DNA of 64,000 bases from Microbacterium excoecariae (GCF_011326725.1 NZ_JAANCO010000001.1:1520623-1584622); one strand, 5' to 3'; positions 9,160-19,996 are shown, numbered from the stretch's first letter. The notes: a model not told the origin generated them from the letters alone. Numbers and translations: made by a program.

Positions 9160-9241
9160 CGTTTCTTCGCGCGCGGTTTCTCCGGATGGCCGGCGCGCCC
9201 GCGCGCCCCGCGAGCTGTGAGGATCCGCGCCTCGCGTCGGC

Positions 9242-9247
9242 TAGACT
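9242..9247 (+). promoter_or_regulatory. -10 element of the tRNA-Pro promoter
   Basis: TAGACT 40 bases before the tRNA-Pro 5' end, in an otherwise empty spacer between the two tRNA genes. Confidence 0.45.
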
Positions 9248-9287
9248 CGACGAGGCCGTTTCGTGTTCCCGAATGTCGCGGAATTCG

Positions 9288-9361
9288 CGGGGCGTAGCTC
9301 AGCTTGGTAGAGCGCCCGCTTTGGGAGCGGGAAGTCGCAGGTTCAAATCCTGTCGCCCCGA
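9288..9361 (+). tRNA. tRNA-Pro (anticodon TGG)
   Basis: Acceptor CGGGGCG pairs with CGCCCCG, D arm GCTC/GAGC, anticodon stem CCCGC/GCGGG with loop TTTGGGA (anticodon TGG), T loop TTCAAAT, discriminator A at 9361. No CCA is encoded, unlike the neighbouring tRNA-Gly, so the 3' end must be added by the CCA-adding enzyme. Confidence 0.95.
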
Positions 9362-9438
9362 CGTCCGGCCCACCCCAGACCTAGCCCGCACACGCAGACC
9401 AGCCGCGCGGGTGTCGCAACAAGGAGAAGCGAATCAGC

Positions 9439-10767
9439 ATGGTGAACACCACCGTCGAGAAGCTCGGGCCCACGCGGGTCAAGCTCCACATCACGGTCAC
9501 CCCGGAGGAGCTCAAGCCGAGCATCGACCACGCCTACGAGCACATCGCCAAGGACGTCGAGATCCCCGGCTTCCGCAAGGGCAAGGTGCCCGCGCCGATC
9601 ATCGACCAGCGCGTCGGCCGCGGCGCCGTCATCGAGCACGCCGTGAACGAGGGCCTCGACGGCTTCTTCCGCGAGGCCGTCGTCTCGAACGAGCTCCAGA
9701 TCCTCGGCCGCCCGCAGGCCGACATCACCCAGTGGCCGGCCGAGAAGGACTTCTCGGGCGACCTCGAGGTCGACATCGAGGTCGACGTGGCGCCCGAGTT
9801 CGAGGTGCCCGACCTGGAGAACCTCTCGGTCACGGTGGACGCGATCGATGTCGACGACGCCGCGATCGACGCCGAGCTCGAGGAGCTCCGCGCGCGCTTC
9901 GGCACGCTCGTCCCCGTGGACCGCCCGGCCGCGAAGGGCGACTTCGTCGAGCTGGACCTCGTCGCGACGATCGGCGACGACGAGATCGACCGCGCCGAGG
10001 GCGTGTCCTATGAGCTCGGCTCGGGCGAGCTGCTCGAGGGCACCGACGACGCGATCGACTCGCTGACCGCGGGCGAGGACACGACGTTCCGCTCGAAGCT
10101 CGTCGGCGGCGAGCGCGCCGGCGAGGAGGCCGAGGTCCACGTCACGGTCAAGGCCGTCAAGGAGCGCGAGCTCCCCGAGGCCGACGACGACTTCGCCCAG
10201 ATGGCGAGCGAGTTCGACACGCTCGCGGAGCTGCGCGAGTCGCTGGCCGACCAGGCGAAGCAGAAGAGCACGTTCTCGCAGGGGCAGGCGGCGCGCGACG
10301 CGCTCGTCGAGCAGCTGCTGGGCGCGGTCGAGCTGCCCGTCCCGGCGAGCGTCATCGAGGACGAGGTGCACCGTCACCTCGAGCAGGAGAACCGCCTCGA
10401 GGACGACGAGCACCGCGCCGAGGTAACGGAGGCGAGCGAGAAGCAGTTCCGCACGCAGCTCCTGTTCGACCGCATCGCGCAGGACCTCGACGTGCAGGTC
10501 TCCCAGGAGGAGTTCACGCAGTACCTCATCCAGGCCTCGGGCCAGTACGGGATGAGCCCGCAGGACTTCATCCAGGCGCTCCAGCAGGGCGGCCAGCTCC
10601 AGTCGATCATGGGCGACGTCGCGCGCAACAAGGCGATCGCGCTCGTGCTCGGCAAGGCGAGTGTCGTCGACTCGAACGGCGACGCCGTGGACCTTGAGGG
10701 CTTCGTCGCGACGGCCGACGAGGACGACGCCGAGGCCGACGAGACCGAGGCCGACGAGGCCAAGTAA
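9439..10767 (+). CDS. tig: Trigger factor, ribosome-associated chaperone
   Basis: Binds nascent chains at the ribosome exit tunnel and assists folding. The 442-aa protein has the ribosome-binding signature [17 protein letters not shown] at about residues 40-56, a middle FKBP-like peptidyl-prolyl isomerase domain (about 160-245), and a long helical C-terminal chaperone domain ending in an acidic Asp/Glu-rich tail. AAGGAG precedes the ATG by 12 bases. A strong hairpin directly after the stop separates it from clpP1, the gene order typical of actinobacteria. Confidence 0.97.
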   Translation: MVNTTVEKLGPTRVKLHITVTPEELKPSIDHAYEHIAKDVEIPGFRKGKVPAPIIDQRVGRGAVIEHAVNEGLDGFFREAVVSNELQILGRPQADITQWPAEKDFSGDLEVDIEVDVAPEFEVPDLENLSVTVDAIDVDDAAIDAELEELRARFGTLVPVDRPAAKGDFVELDLVATIGDDEIDRAEGVSYELGSGELLEGTDDAIDSLTAGEDTTFRSKLVGGERAGEEAEVHVTVKAVKERELPEADDDFAQMASEFDTLAELRESLADQAKQKSTFSQGQAARDALVEQLLGAVELPVPASVIEDEVHRHLEQENRLEDDEHRAEVTEASEKQFRTQLLFDRIAQDLDVQVSQEEFTQYLIQASGQYGMSPQDFIQALQQGGQLQSIMGDVARNKAIALVLGKASVVDSNGDAVDLEGFVATADEDDAEADETEADEAK

Positions 10768-10780
10768 CCCGGCCTCTGTG

Positions 10781-10828
10781 CGCGCGAAGCGGGGCCCGGC
10801 GATCCGTCGCCGGGCCCCGCTTCGCGCG
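10781..10828 (+). terminator. Terminator after tig
   Basis: Perfect 21-bp inverted repeat with a 6-base loop, 13 bases after the trigger factor stop codon. Without a T tract, but by far too long and perfect to be chance. Confidence 0.85.
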
Positions 10829-10888
10829 TGTCGGCGCGCCTGCCGTATGCCCACGGCGAACACGGGGATCCGCCCGTTTCCGCGCCGG

Positions 10889-10894
10889 TAGTGT
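10889..10894 (+). promoter_or_regulatory. -10 element of the clpP1P2 promoter
   Basis: TAGTGT, with the start expected near 10901, leaving a leader of about 24 bases containing the GGAG ribosome site of clpP1. Confidence 0.5.
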
Positions 10895-10924
10895 CAAAGC
10901 AACGCACACCTGAATGGAGTGAGA

Positions 10925-11518
10925 ATGCCCGAACCGCTGATGGCACAGAGTGTCTTCGACCAGCTGCTGAAGGACCGCATCATCTGGCTGGGGTCGGAGG
11001 TGCGCGACGAGAACGCGAACGAGATCTGCGCGAAGATCCTGCTTCTCGCCGCGGAGGATCCCCACAAGGACATCTACCTCTACATCAACTCGCCCGGCGG
11101 CTCGATCACGGCCGGCATGGCGATCTACGACACGATGCAGTTCGTGCCGAACGACATCGTCACGGTCGGGATCGGCATGGCCGCCTCGATGGGCCAGCTG
11201 CTGCTCACGAGCGGCACGAAGGGCAAGCGGTACATCACGCCCAACGCGCGCGTCCTGCTGCACCAGCCGCACGGCGGCTTCGGCGGCACAGCGAGCGACA
11301 TCCAGACGCAGGCCGAGCTCATCGTCTCGATGAAGAACCGCCTCGCCGCGATCACAGCCGGGCAGACGGGCAAGACCGTCGAGCAGATCAACGCCGACGG
11401 CGACCGCGACCACTGGTTCACGGCCGAGGAGGCGCTCGAGTACGGCTTCGTGGACCACATCCGCGAGAGCGCGACCGACGTCACGGGCGGCGGCGGCACG
11501 GACCGCGACGCGAACTGA
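10925..11518 (+). CDS. clpP1: ATP-dependent Clp protease proteolytic subunit 1
   Basis: Serine protease subunit of the Clp machine. In actinobacteria two different ClpP rings combine into one active complex. 197 aa; the catalytic Ser is in [11 protein letters not shown], the His in [10 protein letters not shown], and the Asp follows in the C-terminal third. [19 protein letters not shown] is the usual substrate-channel segment. I chose the ATG at 10925 because GGAG sits 5 bases upstream; the in-frame GTG at 10919 overlaps that site. clpP2 follows after 21 bases in one operon. Confidence 0.95.
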   Translation: MPEPLMAQSVFDQLLKDRIIWLGSEVRDENANEICAKILLLAAEDPHKDIYLYINSPGGSITAGMAIYDTMQFVPNDIVTVGIGMAASMGQLLLTSGTKGKRYITPNARVLLHQPHGGFGGTASDIQTQAELIVSMKNRLAAITAGQTGKTVEQINADGDRDHWFTAEEALEYGFVDHIRESATDVTGGGGTDRDAN

Positions 11519-11539
11519 GCGAGTAAGGACATTTCGACG

Positions 11540-12193
11540 ATGCACACTCCGTACACCCCCGCACCCCAGGGCCTCCAGACCCCGTCGAGCCGCTACATCC
11601 TCCCGCAGTTCGAGGAGCGCACGGCCTACGGCTTCAAGCGGCAGGATCCCTACAACAAGCTCTTCGAGGACCGCGTCATTTTCCTCGGCGTCCAGGTCGA
11701 CGACGCGTCGGCCGACGACGTCATGGCGCAGCTCCTCGTGCTCGAGAGCCAGGATCCCGACCGCGACATCATCATGTACATCAACTCGCCCGGCGGCTCG
11801 TTCACGGCCATGACGGCGATCTACGACACGATGCAGTACATCTCCCCGGAGATCCAGACCGTCGTGCTCGGCCAGGCCGCGTCGGCGGCGTCGGTGCTGC
11901 TCGCGGCCGGCGCGCCCGGCAAGCGCCTCGCGCTGCCCAACGCCCGCGTGCTGATGCACCAGCCGGCCGTCGGCCAGGGCGGCGGCCAGGCCTCCGACAT
12001 CGAGATCCAGGCGGCCGAGATCATGCGCATGCGCACGTGGCTCGAGGAGACGATGGCGAAGCACACCAATCGCACGGCGGAGCAGGTGCACAAGGACATC
12101 GACCGCGACAAGATCCTCGGCGCGGCCGAGGCCGTCGAGTACGGCCTCGTCGACCAGGTGCTGACGACCCGCAAGCGCGGACAGTCGGCCTGA
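11540..12193 (+). CDS. clpP2: ATP-dependent Clp protease proteolytic subunit 2
   Basis: Second, non-identical ClpP subunit, 217 aa, with a longer N-terminus that in relatives is processed. Catalytic Ser in GQAASAASVLLAAG, His in RVLMHQPAVGQGGG. The two ClpP paralogues are clearly diverged, as expected for a hetero-tetradecamer that docks ClpX or ClpC1. A ribosome site (AAGGA) lies upstream and a hairpin terminator lies 13 bases after the stop. Confidence 0.95.
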   Translation: MHTPYTPAPQGLQTPSSRYILPQFEERTAYGFKRQDPYNKLFEDRVIFLGVQVDDASADDVMAQLLVLESQDPDRDIIMYINSPGGSFTAMTAIYDTMQYISPEIQTVVLGQAASAASVLLAAGAPGKRLALPNARVLMHQPAVGQGGGQASDIEIQAAEIMRMRTWLEETMAKHTNRTAEQVHKDIDRDKILGAAEAVEYGLVDQVLTTRKRGQSA

Positions 12194-12205
12194 TCGATGC
12201 CCCAT

Positions 12206-12243
12206 GACTCGGCCCCGCAGGTGCTCGCCTGCGGGGCCGAGTC
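12206..12243 (+). terminator. Terminator after clpP2
   Basis: Perfect 16-bp GC-rich inverted repeat with a TGCTCG loop just after the clpP2 stop; it separates the clpP operon from clpX, which has its own promoter. Confidence 0.85.
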
Positions 12244-12297
12244 GTCCCCGCGGCGCGCAGGCGGCGGGCCCTGCGATCGAATGTCGGCGGCCTGGAC

Positions 12298-12303
12298 TAG
12301 CCT
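12298..12303 (+). promoter_or_regulatory. -10 element of the clpX promoter
   Basis: TAGCCT 39 bases before the clpX ATG, with AAGGAG near 12331 as the ribosome site. The -35 region is weak. Confidence 0.45.
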
Positions 12304-12342
12304 GAGAGAACACCGCGACCAGACCTCGTAAGGAGTGATCGC

Positions 12343-13614
<1,272 letters not shown>

Positions 13615-13624
13615 TCGGCGGCCG

Positions 13625-15664
13625 CTACGCGTCGAGGCCGCGGCTGCGCAGGAGCGGTCCGATGTCGGCGTCGCGGCCGCGGAACGCCCGGAACGCCGCG
13701 CGCGCGGGCACGGACCCGCCCACGGCGAGGACGTGTCGCCGAAAGCGTTCGCCGTTTGCGCGCGTGAGTCCGCCGCCCCGCGCGAACCACTCGGCGGCGT
13801 CGGCGGCCGGCACCTCGGCCCAGATGTACGCGTAGTAGGCGGCGCTGTACGCGCCCGCGAAGATGTGGCGGAACGTCGTCGAGTGGTAGCGCGGGGGGAC
13901 GAGCTCGTCTTCGAGGCCCACCTCCGCGAGCGCGCGAGCCTCGAAGTCGGCGATGTCGGTCACGGCGCGCGCTTCGGCGGGCCCGAGCGCGTGCCATGCC
14001 TGATCGAGCCACGCGGCCTGCAGGTACTCGCTCGTCGCGTGCCCCTGACCGTGGGATGCGGCCCCGAGCGCCTCGGCGGCACCGGCCGGGAGGGGCGCGC
14101 CCGTCTCGACGTGCCGGGCGTAGTGCGGCAGGACGTCGGGGTGAAACGCCCACATCTCGTTCACCTGGTTGGGGAACTCCACGACGTCGCGCCCCACCGC
14201 CGTCCCCGCGAAGGTCGGGTACGGCACGCGCGCGAACAGCCCGTGGAGGGCGTGTCCGAACTCGTGGAAGAGGGTCTCCACCTCGCCGAGGCCGAGGAAC
14301 GCGGTCGCGCCGGGCGCCGGCAGCGGGACGTTGAGCGTGTTGACGACGACGGGCAGCGTGCCGCGCAGGTCCGATTGCGCGACGATCGCGTTCATCCAGG
14401 CGCCGCCGCGCTTCGTCTCGCGCGCGAACAGGTCGAGCACGTAGAGGCCGACGGGGGAGCCGTCCTCCTCCACGACGTCGAAGAAGCGCACGTCCTCGTG
14501 GTAGCCGGGCAGGTCGCAGCGCTCCGCGAACTGGACGCCGTACAGCCGGCTGGCGGCGAAGAACACGCCGTCAGTGAGGACCCGATCCGCCGCGAACCAG
14601 GGCCTGAGCGCCGCGACGTCGACCCCGTCGCGATCCGCGCGGATCCGCTCGCGGTAGAACGGCACGTCGTGCGCGGCCAGCGCGATGCCGTCGACGCCCG
14701 CCGCGGGCGCGATCTCCGCGCGCTCGCGCGCGACGTTTCGAGCCGTGGGAGCGGCGAGGGCGAGGATCCGCTCGCGCACCGCCTCGGGGGAGCCGGCGGT
14801 CTCGTCGGCCGTCACGTACGCCGCGTGCGAGGCGAAGCCCAGAAGGCGCGCGCGCTCGGCGCGCAGCGCGGCGATCTCGCGCACGACGTCGCGGTTGTCG
14901 CCGTCGCCGCCCCGCCGCCCGCGGGCGAGCGACGCCGCGAGCAGGCGCGCGCGCACGTCGCGGCGCTCGAGCCGGGCCAGCAGAGGGTGCAGCGTGGGCT
15001 GAGGGAGCCCGAGGAGCCCGCCGTTGTGATCGTCGCGGGCGCGGGCCGCCGCAATCGCCGACGCGGTCTGCGTCGCGTCAAGCCCCGCCATCTCCTCCTC
15101 CGACACCCGCACGGCGAGCGCCGCGGCGTCGTCGAGCAGGTGGCGCCCGAAGGCTGTCTGGAGCTCGGCGAGCCGGCGGTTCAGCGCGGCCAGCCGCGCG
15201 CGGTCGTCCTCGTCGAGCGCCGCCCCCGCGCGGCGCATCCGCGCGTGCCGGCGCTCGAGGAGGAGGAGGTCCACGGGTGCAAGGCCGAGGCCGTCCCGCC
15301 GGGCGTGCACGGCGTCGAGCCGCGCGAAGACCGCCGCGTCCATGTCGACGAGGTCGGCGTGCTCGGCGAGCCGCGGCGCGATCTGTTCCTCAAGATCCCG
15401 GATCGCGGGCGTGGCGTGCGCCGCGGAGACGGTGTGGAAGGTCCGGGTGACGCGGTCGAGCAGCGCCCCCGAGCGCTCGAGGGCGCGGGCGGTGTTCTCG
15501 AATGTCGGCGGCGCGGCGTCGGCGCCGATCTCCGCGATCTCGGCGAGGTGCTCCGCGAACGCCCGCGCGAAGGCGGGGAGATAGTGCTCGGGGCGGATCC
15601 GCGCGAAATCCGGGAGGGAGTAGGGCAGGCCGCTCTCGTTAAGGAGCGGGTTGTCGCCGGTCAT
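13625..15664 (-). CDS. M3 family metallopeptidase (oligopeptidase/dipeptidyl carboxypeptidase type)
   Basis: Cytosolic zinc peptidase that cleaves short peptides, 679 aa, the normal size for the Dcp/oligopeptidase A group. The zinc motif HEFGH is at about residues 465-469 in VETLFHEFGHALHGLF, and a third ligand glutamate region follows (VEFPNQVNEMW). N-terminus MTGDNPLLNESGLPYSLPDF is characteristic of the family. No signal peptide. It is a stand-alone minus-strand gene, convergent with clpX. Whether it acts as Dcp or OpdA cannot be decided here. Confidence 0.92.
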   Translation of the reverse strand: MTGDNPLLNESGLPYSLPDFARIRPEHYLPAFARAFAEHLAEIAEIGADAAPPTFENTARALERSGALLDRVTRTFHTVSAAHATPAIRDLEEQIAPRLAEHADLVDMDAAVFARLDAVHARRDGLGLAPVDLLLLERRHARMRRAGAALDEDDRARLAALNRRLAELQTAFGRHLLDDAAALAVRVSEEEMAGLDATQTASAIAAARARDDHNGGLLGLPQPTLHPLLARLERRDVRARLLAASLARGRRGGDGDNRDVVREIAALRAERARLLGFASHAAYVTADETAGSPEAVRERILALAAPTARNVARERAEIAPAAGVDGIALAAHDVPFYRERIRADRDGVDVAALRPWFAADRVLTDGVFFAASRLYGVQFAERCDLPGYHEDVRFFDVVEEDGSPVGLYVLDLFARETKRGGAWMNAIVAQSDLRGTLPVVVNTLNVPLPAPGATAFLGLGEVETLFHEFGHALHGLFARVPYPTFAGTAVGRDVVEFPNQVNEMWAFHPDVLPHYARHVETGAPLPAGAAEALGAASHGQGHATSEYLQAAWLDQAWHALGPAEARAVTDIADFEARALAEVGLEDELVPPRYHSTTFRHIFAGAYSAAYYAYIWAEVPAADAAEWFARGGGLTRANGERFRRHVLAVGGSVPARAAFRAFRGRDADIGPLLRSRGLDA

Positions 15665-15727
15665 TCGCCCACCCTACGACGCAGGCGGCGCCCCGCGAGG
15701 AGGCGCCGCCTGCGCGACGGGGACGTC

Positions 15728-15961
15728 TCAGTCCATGGGATCGAAGGTCGACACGGTCGCGCGCCCGTCGGCGCCGAGCGTGATCTCGATCCCGCTGTCG
15801 AGCTCCGCGATGGGGCGGGACTCGAGCCAGGTGAGGGTCCACATCGGCTGCGGCCCGACGCCCGGGAGCGTCGCCTCCACCTTCTCGATTTCCTCGCGGA
15901 CGACGGCGGGGACCGACGCGGGGGGCTGTTCGCCCGCCCGCCAGCGCGTTCCGAGTTGCAT
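15728..15961 (-). CDS. 77-aa protein of unknown function downstream of valS
   Basis: Small soluble protein beginning MQLGTRWRAGEQPPASVP, with a MWTLTWLESRPIAELD strand-rich middle and an acidic end. Its ATG (15961-15959) shares one base with the valS TGA (TGATG), so it is translated by reinitiation after valS. No motif I recognise. The conserved-looking tryptophans and the strict coupling argue that it is a real gene. Confidence 0.75.
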   Translation of the reverse strand: MQLGTRWRAGEQPPASVPAVVREEIEKVEATLPGVGPQPMWTLTWLESRPIAELDSGIEITLGADGRATVSTFDPMD

Positions 15962-18528
15962 CAGGACTCCTGTTCCGCGAGCTCGATCGAGGTGACGCTC
16001 AGCTCGTCGCCTGAGGCGATCTCGAGCTGGGCGATGCGGCCGACCGCTCGCAGGTCGGCCTCGGCCAGACGCAGGGCGTCGGCCTGCGCCTCGGGGGCGA
16101 CGATGCGCGCCGAGGCGACGGGGGTACGCTGCGAGGCCTTCGCCTCGGTCTTCGCCCGGCGAATCCCGATGAGCGCCTGCGACGCGGCCTGGAGCACGGC
16201 GGGATCGCCGCCCAGGTCGCTCGGGACCGGCCACGCGGCGCGGTGCACGGATCCGTCCTGGAACCAGCTCCAGGCCTCCTCGGCCGCGAACGACACGACG
16301 GGGGCGAGGAGCCGCAGCACGGTCGACAGCGCGGTGCGCAGGGCCGCGGCGGCGGACGCGCCCGCCGCGCCGCCCGCGTAAGCGCGCTCCTTGACGAGCT
16401 CGAGGTAGTCGTCGCAGAACGTCCAGAAGAACGCCTCCGACACCTCGAGGGCCCGGGCGTGGTCGTACGCGTCGAGGGATGCGGTCGCCTGGGCGACCAC
16501 GCCGTCGAGCGTCGCGAGCATCGACAGGTCGAGCGGGTCGGTGATCTCGGCGTCGTCCGGGGCGTCGAATCCGAGCGCGAACTTTGCCGCGTTGAGGACC
16601 TTGATCGCGAGGCGGCGGCCGATCTTGATCTGGGTCGGGTTCTGCGGGTCGAACGCCGCGTCCGTGCCGAGGCGGCTGGAGGCCGCCCAGTAGCGGACGG
16701 CGTCGGATCCGTGTTGGTCGAGGATGTCGGCGGGCGTGACGACGTTGCCCTTCGACTTGGACATCTTCTTGCGGTCGGGATCCACGATGAAGCCCGAGAT
16801 CGACGCGTGGTGCCAGGGGGCGCGGCCGTCCTCGAGCGCGCTGCGCAGCATGGTCGAGAAGAGCCAGGTGCGGATGATGTCCTGACCCTGCGGGCGGACG
16901 TCGAACGGCGCGACGAGGTCCCAGAGGCCGTCGTTCGTGCCCCAGCGCCCCGCGAGCTGCGGCGTGAGGGAGCTCGTCGCCCACGTGTCGAACACGTCGG
17001 TCTCGGCCTCGAAGCCGTTCGCGGCGCCGCGCTGGTCCTCCGTGAAGCCCGGGGGAACGTCGCTGGACGGGTCGACCGGGAGCGAGGCGGCGTCGGGGAC
17101 GAGCACGCGGTCGTAGTCGCGCGCGCCGTTCTCGTCGAGGCCGTACCAGACGGGGATCGGCACGCCGAAGAACCGCTGGCGGGACACGAGCCAGTCGCCG
17201 GTGAGCCCGCCCACCCAGTTTTCGTAGCGCACGCGCATGAACTCCGGGTGGAATTCGACCTGCTGGCCGAGCGAGATCAGCTCGTCGCGGAGCTTCTCGT
17301 CGCGCGCGCCATTGCGGATGTACCACTGGCGCGTCGAGACGATCTCGAGCGGGCGGTCGCCCTTCTCGAAGAACTTCACGGGGTGCGTGAACTGCGCGCC
17401 CGTGTGGACGAGCTCGCCCGAGGCGTCGAGGAGCTCGACGATGCGCTTCTGCGCGCTGAAGACCGTCTTGCCGGCGAGCTCCGCGTACGCCGCGACCCCC
17501 GCCTCGGAGGCGATGACGTCGGGGGCGTCGGCGAGCACGCGGCCGTCCTTGCCGATGATGGTGCGGTTCGGCAGGTCGAGCTCGCGCCACCAGATGATGT
17601 CGTTCATGTCGCCGAACGTGCAGATCATCGCGATGCCGGATCCCTTGTCCGGCTGGGCGAGCGGGTGCGACAGGACGGGCACCTCGACGCCGAACAGCGG
17701 CGTCGTGACGGTCTGGCCGAAGAACGGCTGGTAGCGCTCGTCGTCGGGGTGGGCCACGAGCGCGACGCACGCGGCGAGCAGCTCGGGGCGCGTTGTCTCG
17801 ATGAGGATGTCGCCGGATCCGTCCGTCTTGTGGAAGGCGAGCCGGTGATAGGCCGCGGGGCGCTCGCGGTCCTCGAGCTCGGCCTGCGCGATGGCGGAGC
17901 GGAAGTCGATGTCCCACAGCGTCGGCGCGAGGGCCTGGTAGGCCTCGCCGCGCTCGACGTTCGCGAGGAACGCGGCCTGGCTCGTGCGGATCGTCTCGTC
18001 GGAGATCGTGCGGTAGTTCTGGGTCCAGTCGACCGAGAGCCCGAGCTGGCGCCAGAGCTCCTCGAACTTCGCCTCGTCCTCGACCGTGAGCTTCTCGCAC
18101 AGCTCGGTGAAGTTGCGGCGGCTGATCGGCACCTGGTCGGCGGCCTTGATGTTCTTCGTCGTGCCCTCGAACGGCGGGACGAAGTCGGCGTCGTAGGGGA
18201 GCGAGGGGTCGCAGCGCACGCCGTAGTAGTTCTGCACGCGGCGCTCGGTCGGGAGGCCGTTGTCGTCCCACCCGATCGGGTAGAACACGTTCTTGCCGCG
18301 CATGCGCTCGAAGCGGGCCTTGACGTCGGTGTGCGTGTAGCTGAAGACGTGGCCGATGTGCAGGGATCCCGACGCGGTCGGCGGCGGCGTGTCGATCGAG
18401 TAGACGCCGGCGCGCCCCGAGGCCTCGGCGGCGGTGCGGTCGAAGCGGTAGGTGCCCGTGGCCTCCCAGCGCTCACCCCACTTCGCCTCGAGCCCCTCGA
18501 GTTTGGGCTTGTCGGGGATGTCTGCCAT
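15961..18528 (-). CDS. valS: Valyl-tRNA synthetase
   Basis: Class I synthetase charging tRNA-Val, 855 aa. HIGH motif in PPPTASGSLHIGHVFSYT near residue 40, an editing (CP1) domain in the middle, KMSKS motif in DRKKMSKSKGNVV at about residue 595, and an anticodon-binding helical domain at the C-terminus. I chose ATG 18528 (MADIPDKPKLEG) because AGGAG lies 11 bases upstream; the frame runs further to 18561 without support. A TAGACT box (18600-18595) is the likely -10. No T-box leader is visible here, in contrast to ileS. Confidence 0.96.
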   Translation of the reverse strand: MADIPDKPKLEGLEAKWGERWEATGTYRFDRTAAEASGRAGVYSIDTPPPTASGSLHIGHVFSYTHTDVKARFERMRGKNVFYPIGWDDNGLPTERRVQNYYGVRCDPSLPYDADFVPPFEGTTKNIKAADQVPISRRNFTELCEKLTVEDEAKFEELWRQLGLSVDWTQNYRTISDETIRTSQAAFLANVERGEAYQALAPTLWDIDFRSAIAQAELEDRERPAAYHRLAFHKTDGSGDILIETTRPELLAACVALVAHPDDERYQPFFGQTVTTPLFGVEVPVLSHPLAQPDKGSGIAMICTFGDMNDIIWWRELDLPNRTIIGKDGRVLADAPDVIASEAGVAAYAELAGKTVFSAQKRIVELLDASGELVHTGAQFTHPVKFFEKGDRPLEIVSTRQWYIRNGARDEKLRDELISLGQQVEFHPEFMRVRYENWVGGLTGDWLVSRQRFFGVPIPVWYGLDENGARDYDRVLVPDAASLPVDPSSDVPPGFTEDQRGAANGFEAETDVFDTWATSSLTPQLAGRWGTNDGLWDLVAPFDVRPQGQDIIRTWLFSTMLRSALEDGRAPWHHASISGFIVDPDRKKMSKSKGNVVTPADILDQHGSDAVRYWAASSRLGTDAAFDPQNPTQIKIGRRLAIKVLNAAKFALGFDAPDDAEITDPLDLSMLATLDGVVAQATASLDAYDHARALEVSEAFFWTFCDDYLELVKERAYAGGAAGASAAAALRTALSTVLRLLAPVVSFAAEEAWSWFQDGSVHRAAWPVPSDLGGDPAVLQAASQALIGIRRAKTEAKASQRTPVASARIVAPEAQADALRLAEADLRAVGRIAQLEIASGDELSVTSIELAEQES

Positions 18529-18635
18529 GCGTGGAACTCCTAGCGGCGCTATGGGCGGCACGGTGTCTGCGTGCCTGATGTGGGGTTTGGGGTCAGTCTA
18601 CAAGCGCGCGCCGAGCGCGCGCGGTGCGGCACCCC

Positions 18636-18681
18636 TTGTGCATCAGCCACCCCCGCGCTAACGTGCAACCAAATGGTTGTA
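18636..18681 (+). promoter_or_regulatory. ArsR-type promoter with operator over the start codon
   Basis: TTGTGC (18636-18641), a 17-base spacer and TAACGT (18659-18664) form a good promoter whose transcript would begin at about the ATG of 18673. An imperfect palindrome TGCAACCAAATGGTTGTA (18664-18681; 7 of 8 bases pair per arm) covers the end of the -10 box and the start codon. Binding there by the encoded ArsR protein would block its own transcription. Confidence 0.65.
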
Positions 18682-19014
18682 CAAGGAGATCTCAGCGGCG
18701 CCGACGTGGACCGGATCTTCCGGGCCCTCGCCGACGCGACGCGCCGCGACATCGTGCGGCGCACCCTCACCGACAGCGCGTCCGTCAGCCAACTGGCGGC
18801 CGCGTACGAGATGAGTTTCGCCGCGGTGCAGAAGCACATCGCGGTCCTGGAAGAGGCGGGGCTCGTGACGAAGACCCCGCGGGGCCGGGAGCGCGTGGTG
18901 CAGGGCGAGCCGGAGCGGATCCGGCGCGCGCAGCGGCTGCTCGCGACCTACGAAGACATCTGGCGGGGGCGGGTCTCGCGCCTCGACGCCCTCCTCGACG
19001 ACATGAAGGAGTGA
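18673..19014 (+). CDS. ArsR family winged-helix regulator
   Basis: 113-aa repressor of the subgroup that travels with AHSA1/SRPBCC proteins (SdpR-like). Seen: IFRALADATRRDIVRRTL, then SVSQLAAAYEMSFAAVQKHI as the recognition helix-turn-helix, and VLEEAGLVTKTPRGRERVV as the wing. No cysteine metal site. Start chosen at ATG 18673 because the promoter spacing makes the message leaderless from that base; the longer frame from 18571 would run through the promoter. The SRPBCC gene follows after 4 bases. Confidence 0.88.
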   Translation: MVVQGDLSGADVDRIFRALADATRRDIVRRTLTDSASVSQLAAAYEMSFAAVQKHIAVLEEAGLVTKTPRGRERVVQGEPERIRRAQRLLATYEDIWRGRVSRLDALLDDMKE

Positions 19015-19018
19015 ACCG

Positions 19019-19996
19019 ATGCCCATCACCTCGATCGACACCGATCACGACGCGCTCACGACGACGATCGTCGCCGACTTCGCGGCGCCCCCGCAGCAGG
19101 TCTGGGACGCGTACGCGGATCCGCGGATCATCGAGCGGTTCTGGGGGCCGGAGGAGTGGCCCGCGACGTTCACGCGACACGACATGTTCCCGGGCGGTCA
19201 GAGCCGGTACACCATGACGGGGCCGGACGGCGACACGTCGAGCGGGTACTGGGAGTTCCTCGCGGTGGACGCTCCGCGCTCCTTCGAGGTGCTCGACGGA
19301 TTCTGCGGGCCGGACGGCGAGCCGAATCGCGACATGCCCTCCATGCGGATGACCTACCGCTTCGACGAGACCGCATCCGGCACGCGCATGACGTCGGTGA
19401 CGTACTTCCACACGCTCGAGGAACTCGAGCAGCTCGTCGCGATGGGCATGGAGGAGGGCACGGCCTCGGCCATGAGCCAGATCGACGCCGTCCTCGCGGA
19501 CCTCTCCGCGTTCGCCGCCGACCGCGCGACGCAGCTGCAGGAGCTCTTCGACACGCAGGTCCGCATCTCCCGCGTGGTGGCGGGCACGCCCGAGCAGGTC
19601 TGGCGCGCGCACCACGACGCCGACCTCCTTGCGCGCTGGATGCTCGGGCCCGACGGCTGGACGATGACGGAGGCGACGCCGCCCGGGGAACCCGGATCCG
19701 CGTTCCGCTACGCCTGGGCGCCCGAGGATCCGTCCGCGGGGGCGCCCTTCGCCATCGCGGGCGAGGTGCTCGAAAGTGACGCCCCGCACCGCCTCGCGCA
19801 CACGGAGCGGATGGAGGACATGCCGGGGGAGACCCGCAACGAGATGACGCTGACGCCCGTGCCCGGCGGCACCCTCCTCGTGTACGTCATCACGTATCCC
19901 AGCGCGGAGGTGCGCGGCGCCGTGCTCGCCACGGGGATGGTCGACGGCATGGAGGCCAGCTACCGGCGGCTGGACGGCGTGGCCGCGGGAGCCTGA
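19019..19996 (+). CDS. Tandem SRPBCC/AHSA1 domain protein
   Basis: 325 aa made of two copies of the AHSA1 (activator of Hsp90 ATPase-like) START-type fold: the first from about residue 15 (FAAPPQQVWDAYADPR), the second from about residue 185 (VAGTPEQVWRAHHDAD). The shared pattern 'PxxQVW-A--D---L/I-RWxxGPxxW' shows the internal duplication. Such proteins bind hydrophobic ligands and are commonly paired with ArsR repressors; ligand unknown. GAAGGAG ribosome site. A run of G and C homopolymers begins 27 bases after the stop. Confidence 0.85.
   Translation: MPITSIDTDHDALTTTIVADFAAPPQQVWDAYADPRIIERFWGPEEWPATFTRHDMFPGGQSRYTMTGPDGDTSSGYWEFLAVDAPRSFEVLDGFCGPDGEPNRDMPSMRMTYRFDETASGTRMTSVTYFHTLEELEQLVAMGMEEGTASAMSQIDAVLADLSAFAADRATQLQELFDTQVRISRVVAGTPEQVWRAHHDADLLARWMLGPDGWTMTEATPPGEPGSAFRYAWAPEDPSAGAPFAIAGEVLESDAPHRLAHTERMEDMPGETRNEMTLTPVPGGTLLVYVITYPSAEVRGAVLATGMVDGMEASYRRLDGVAAGA

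Noticed and set aside
10829..10924. ClgR-type operator upstream of clpP1
   Set aside because: Only one GGCGAA-like half site is visible; no convincing second half at the right distance.
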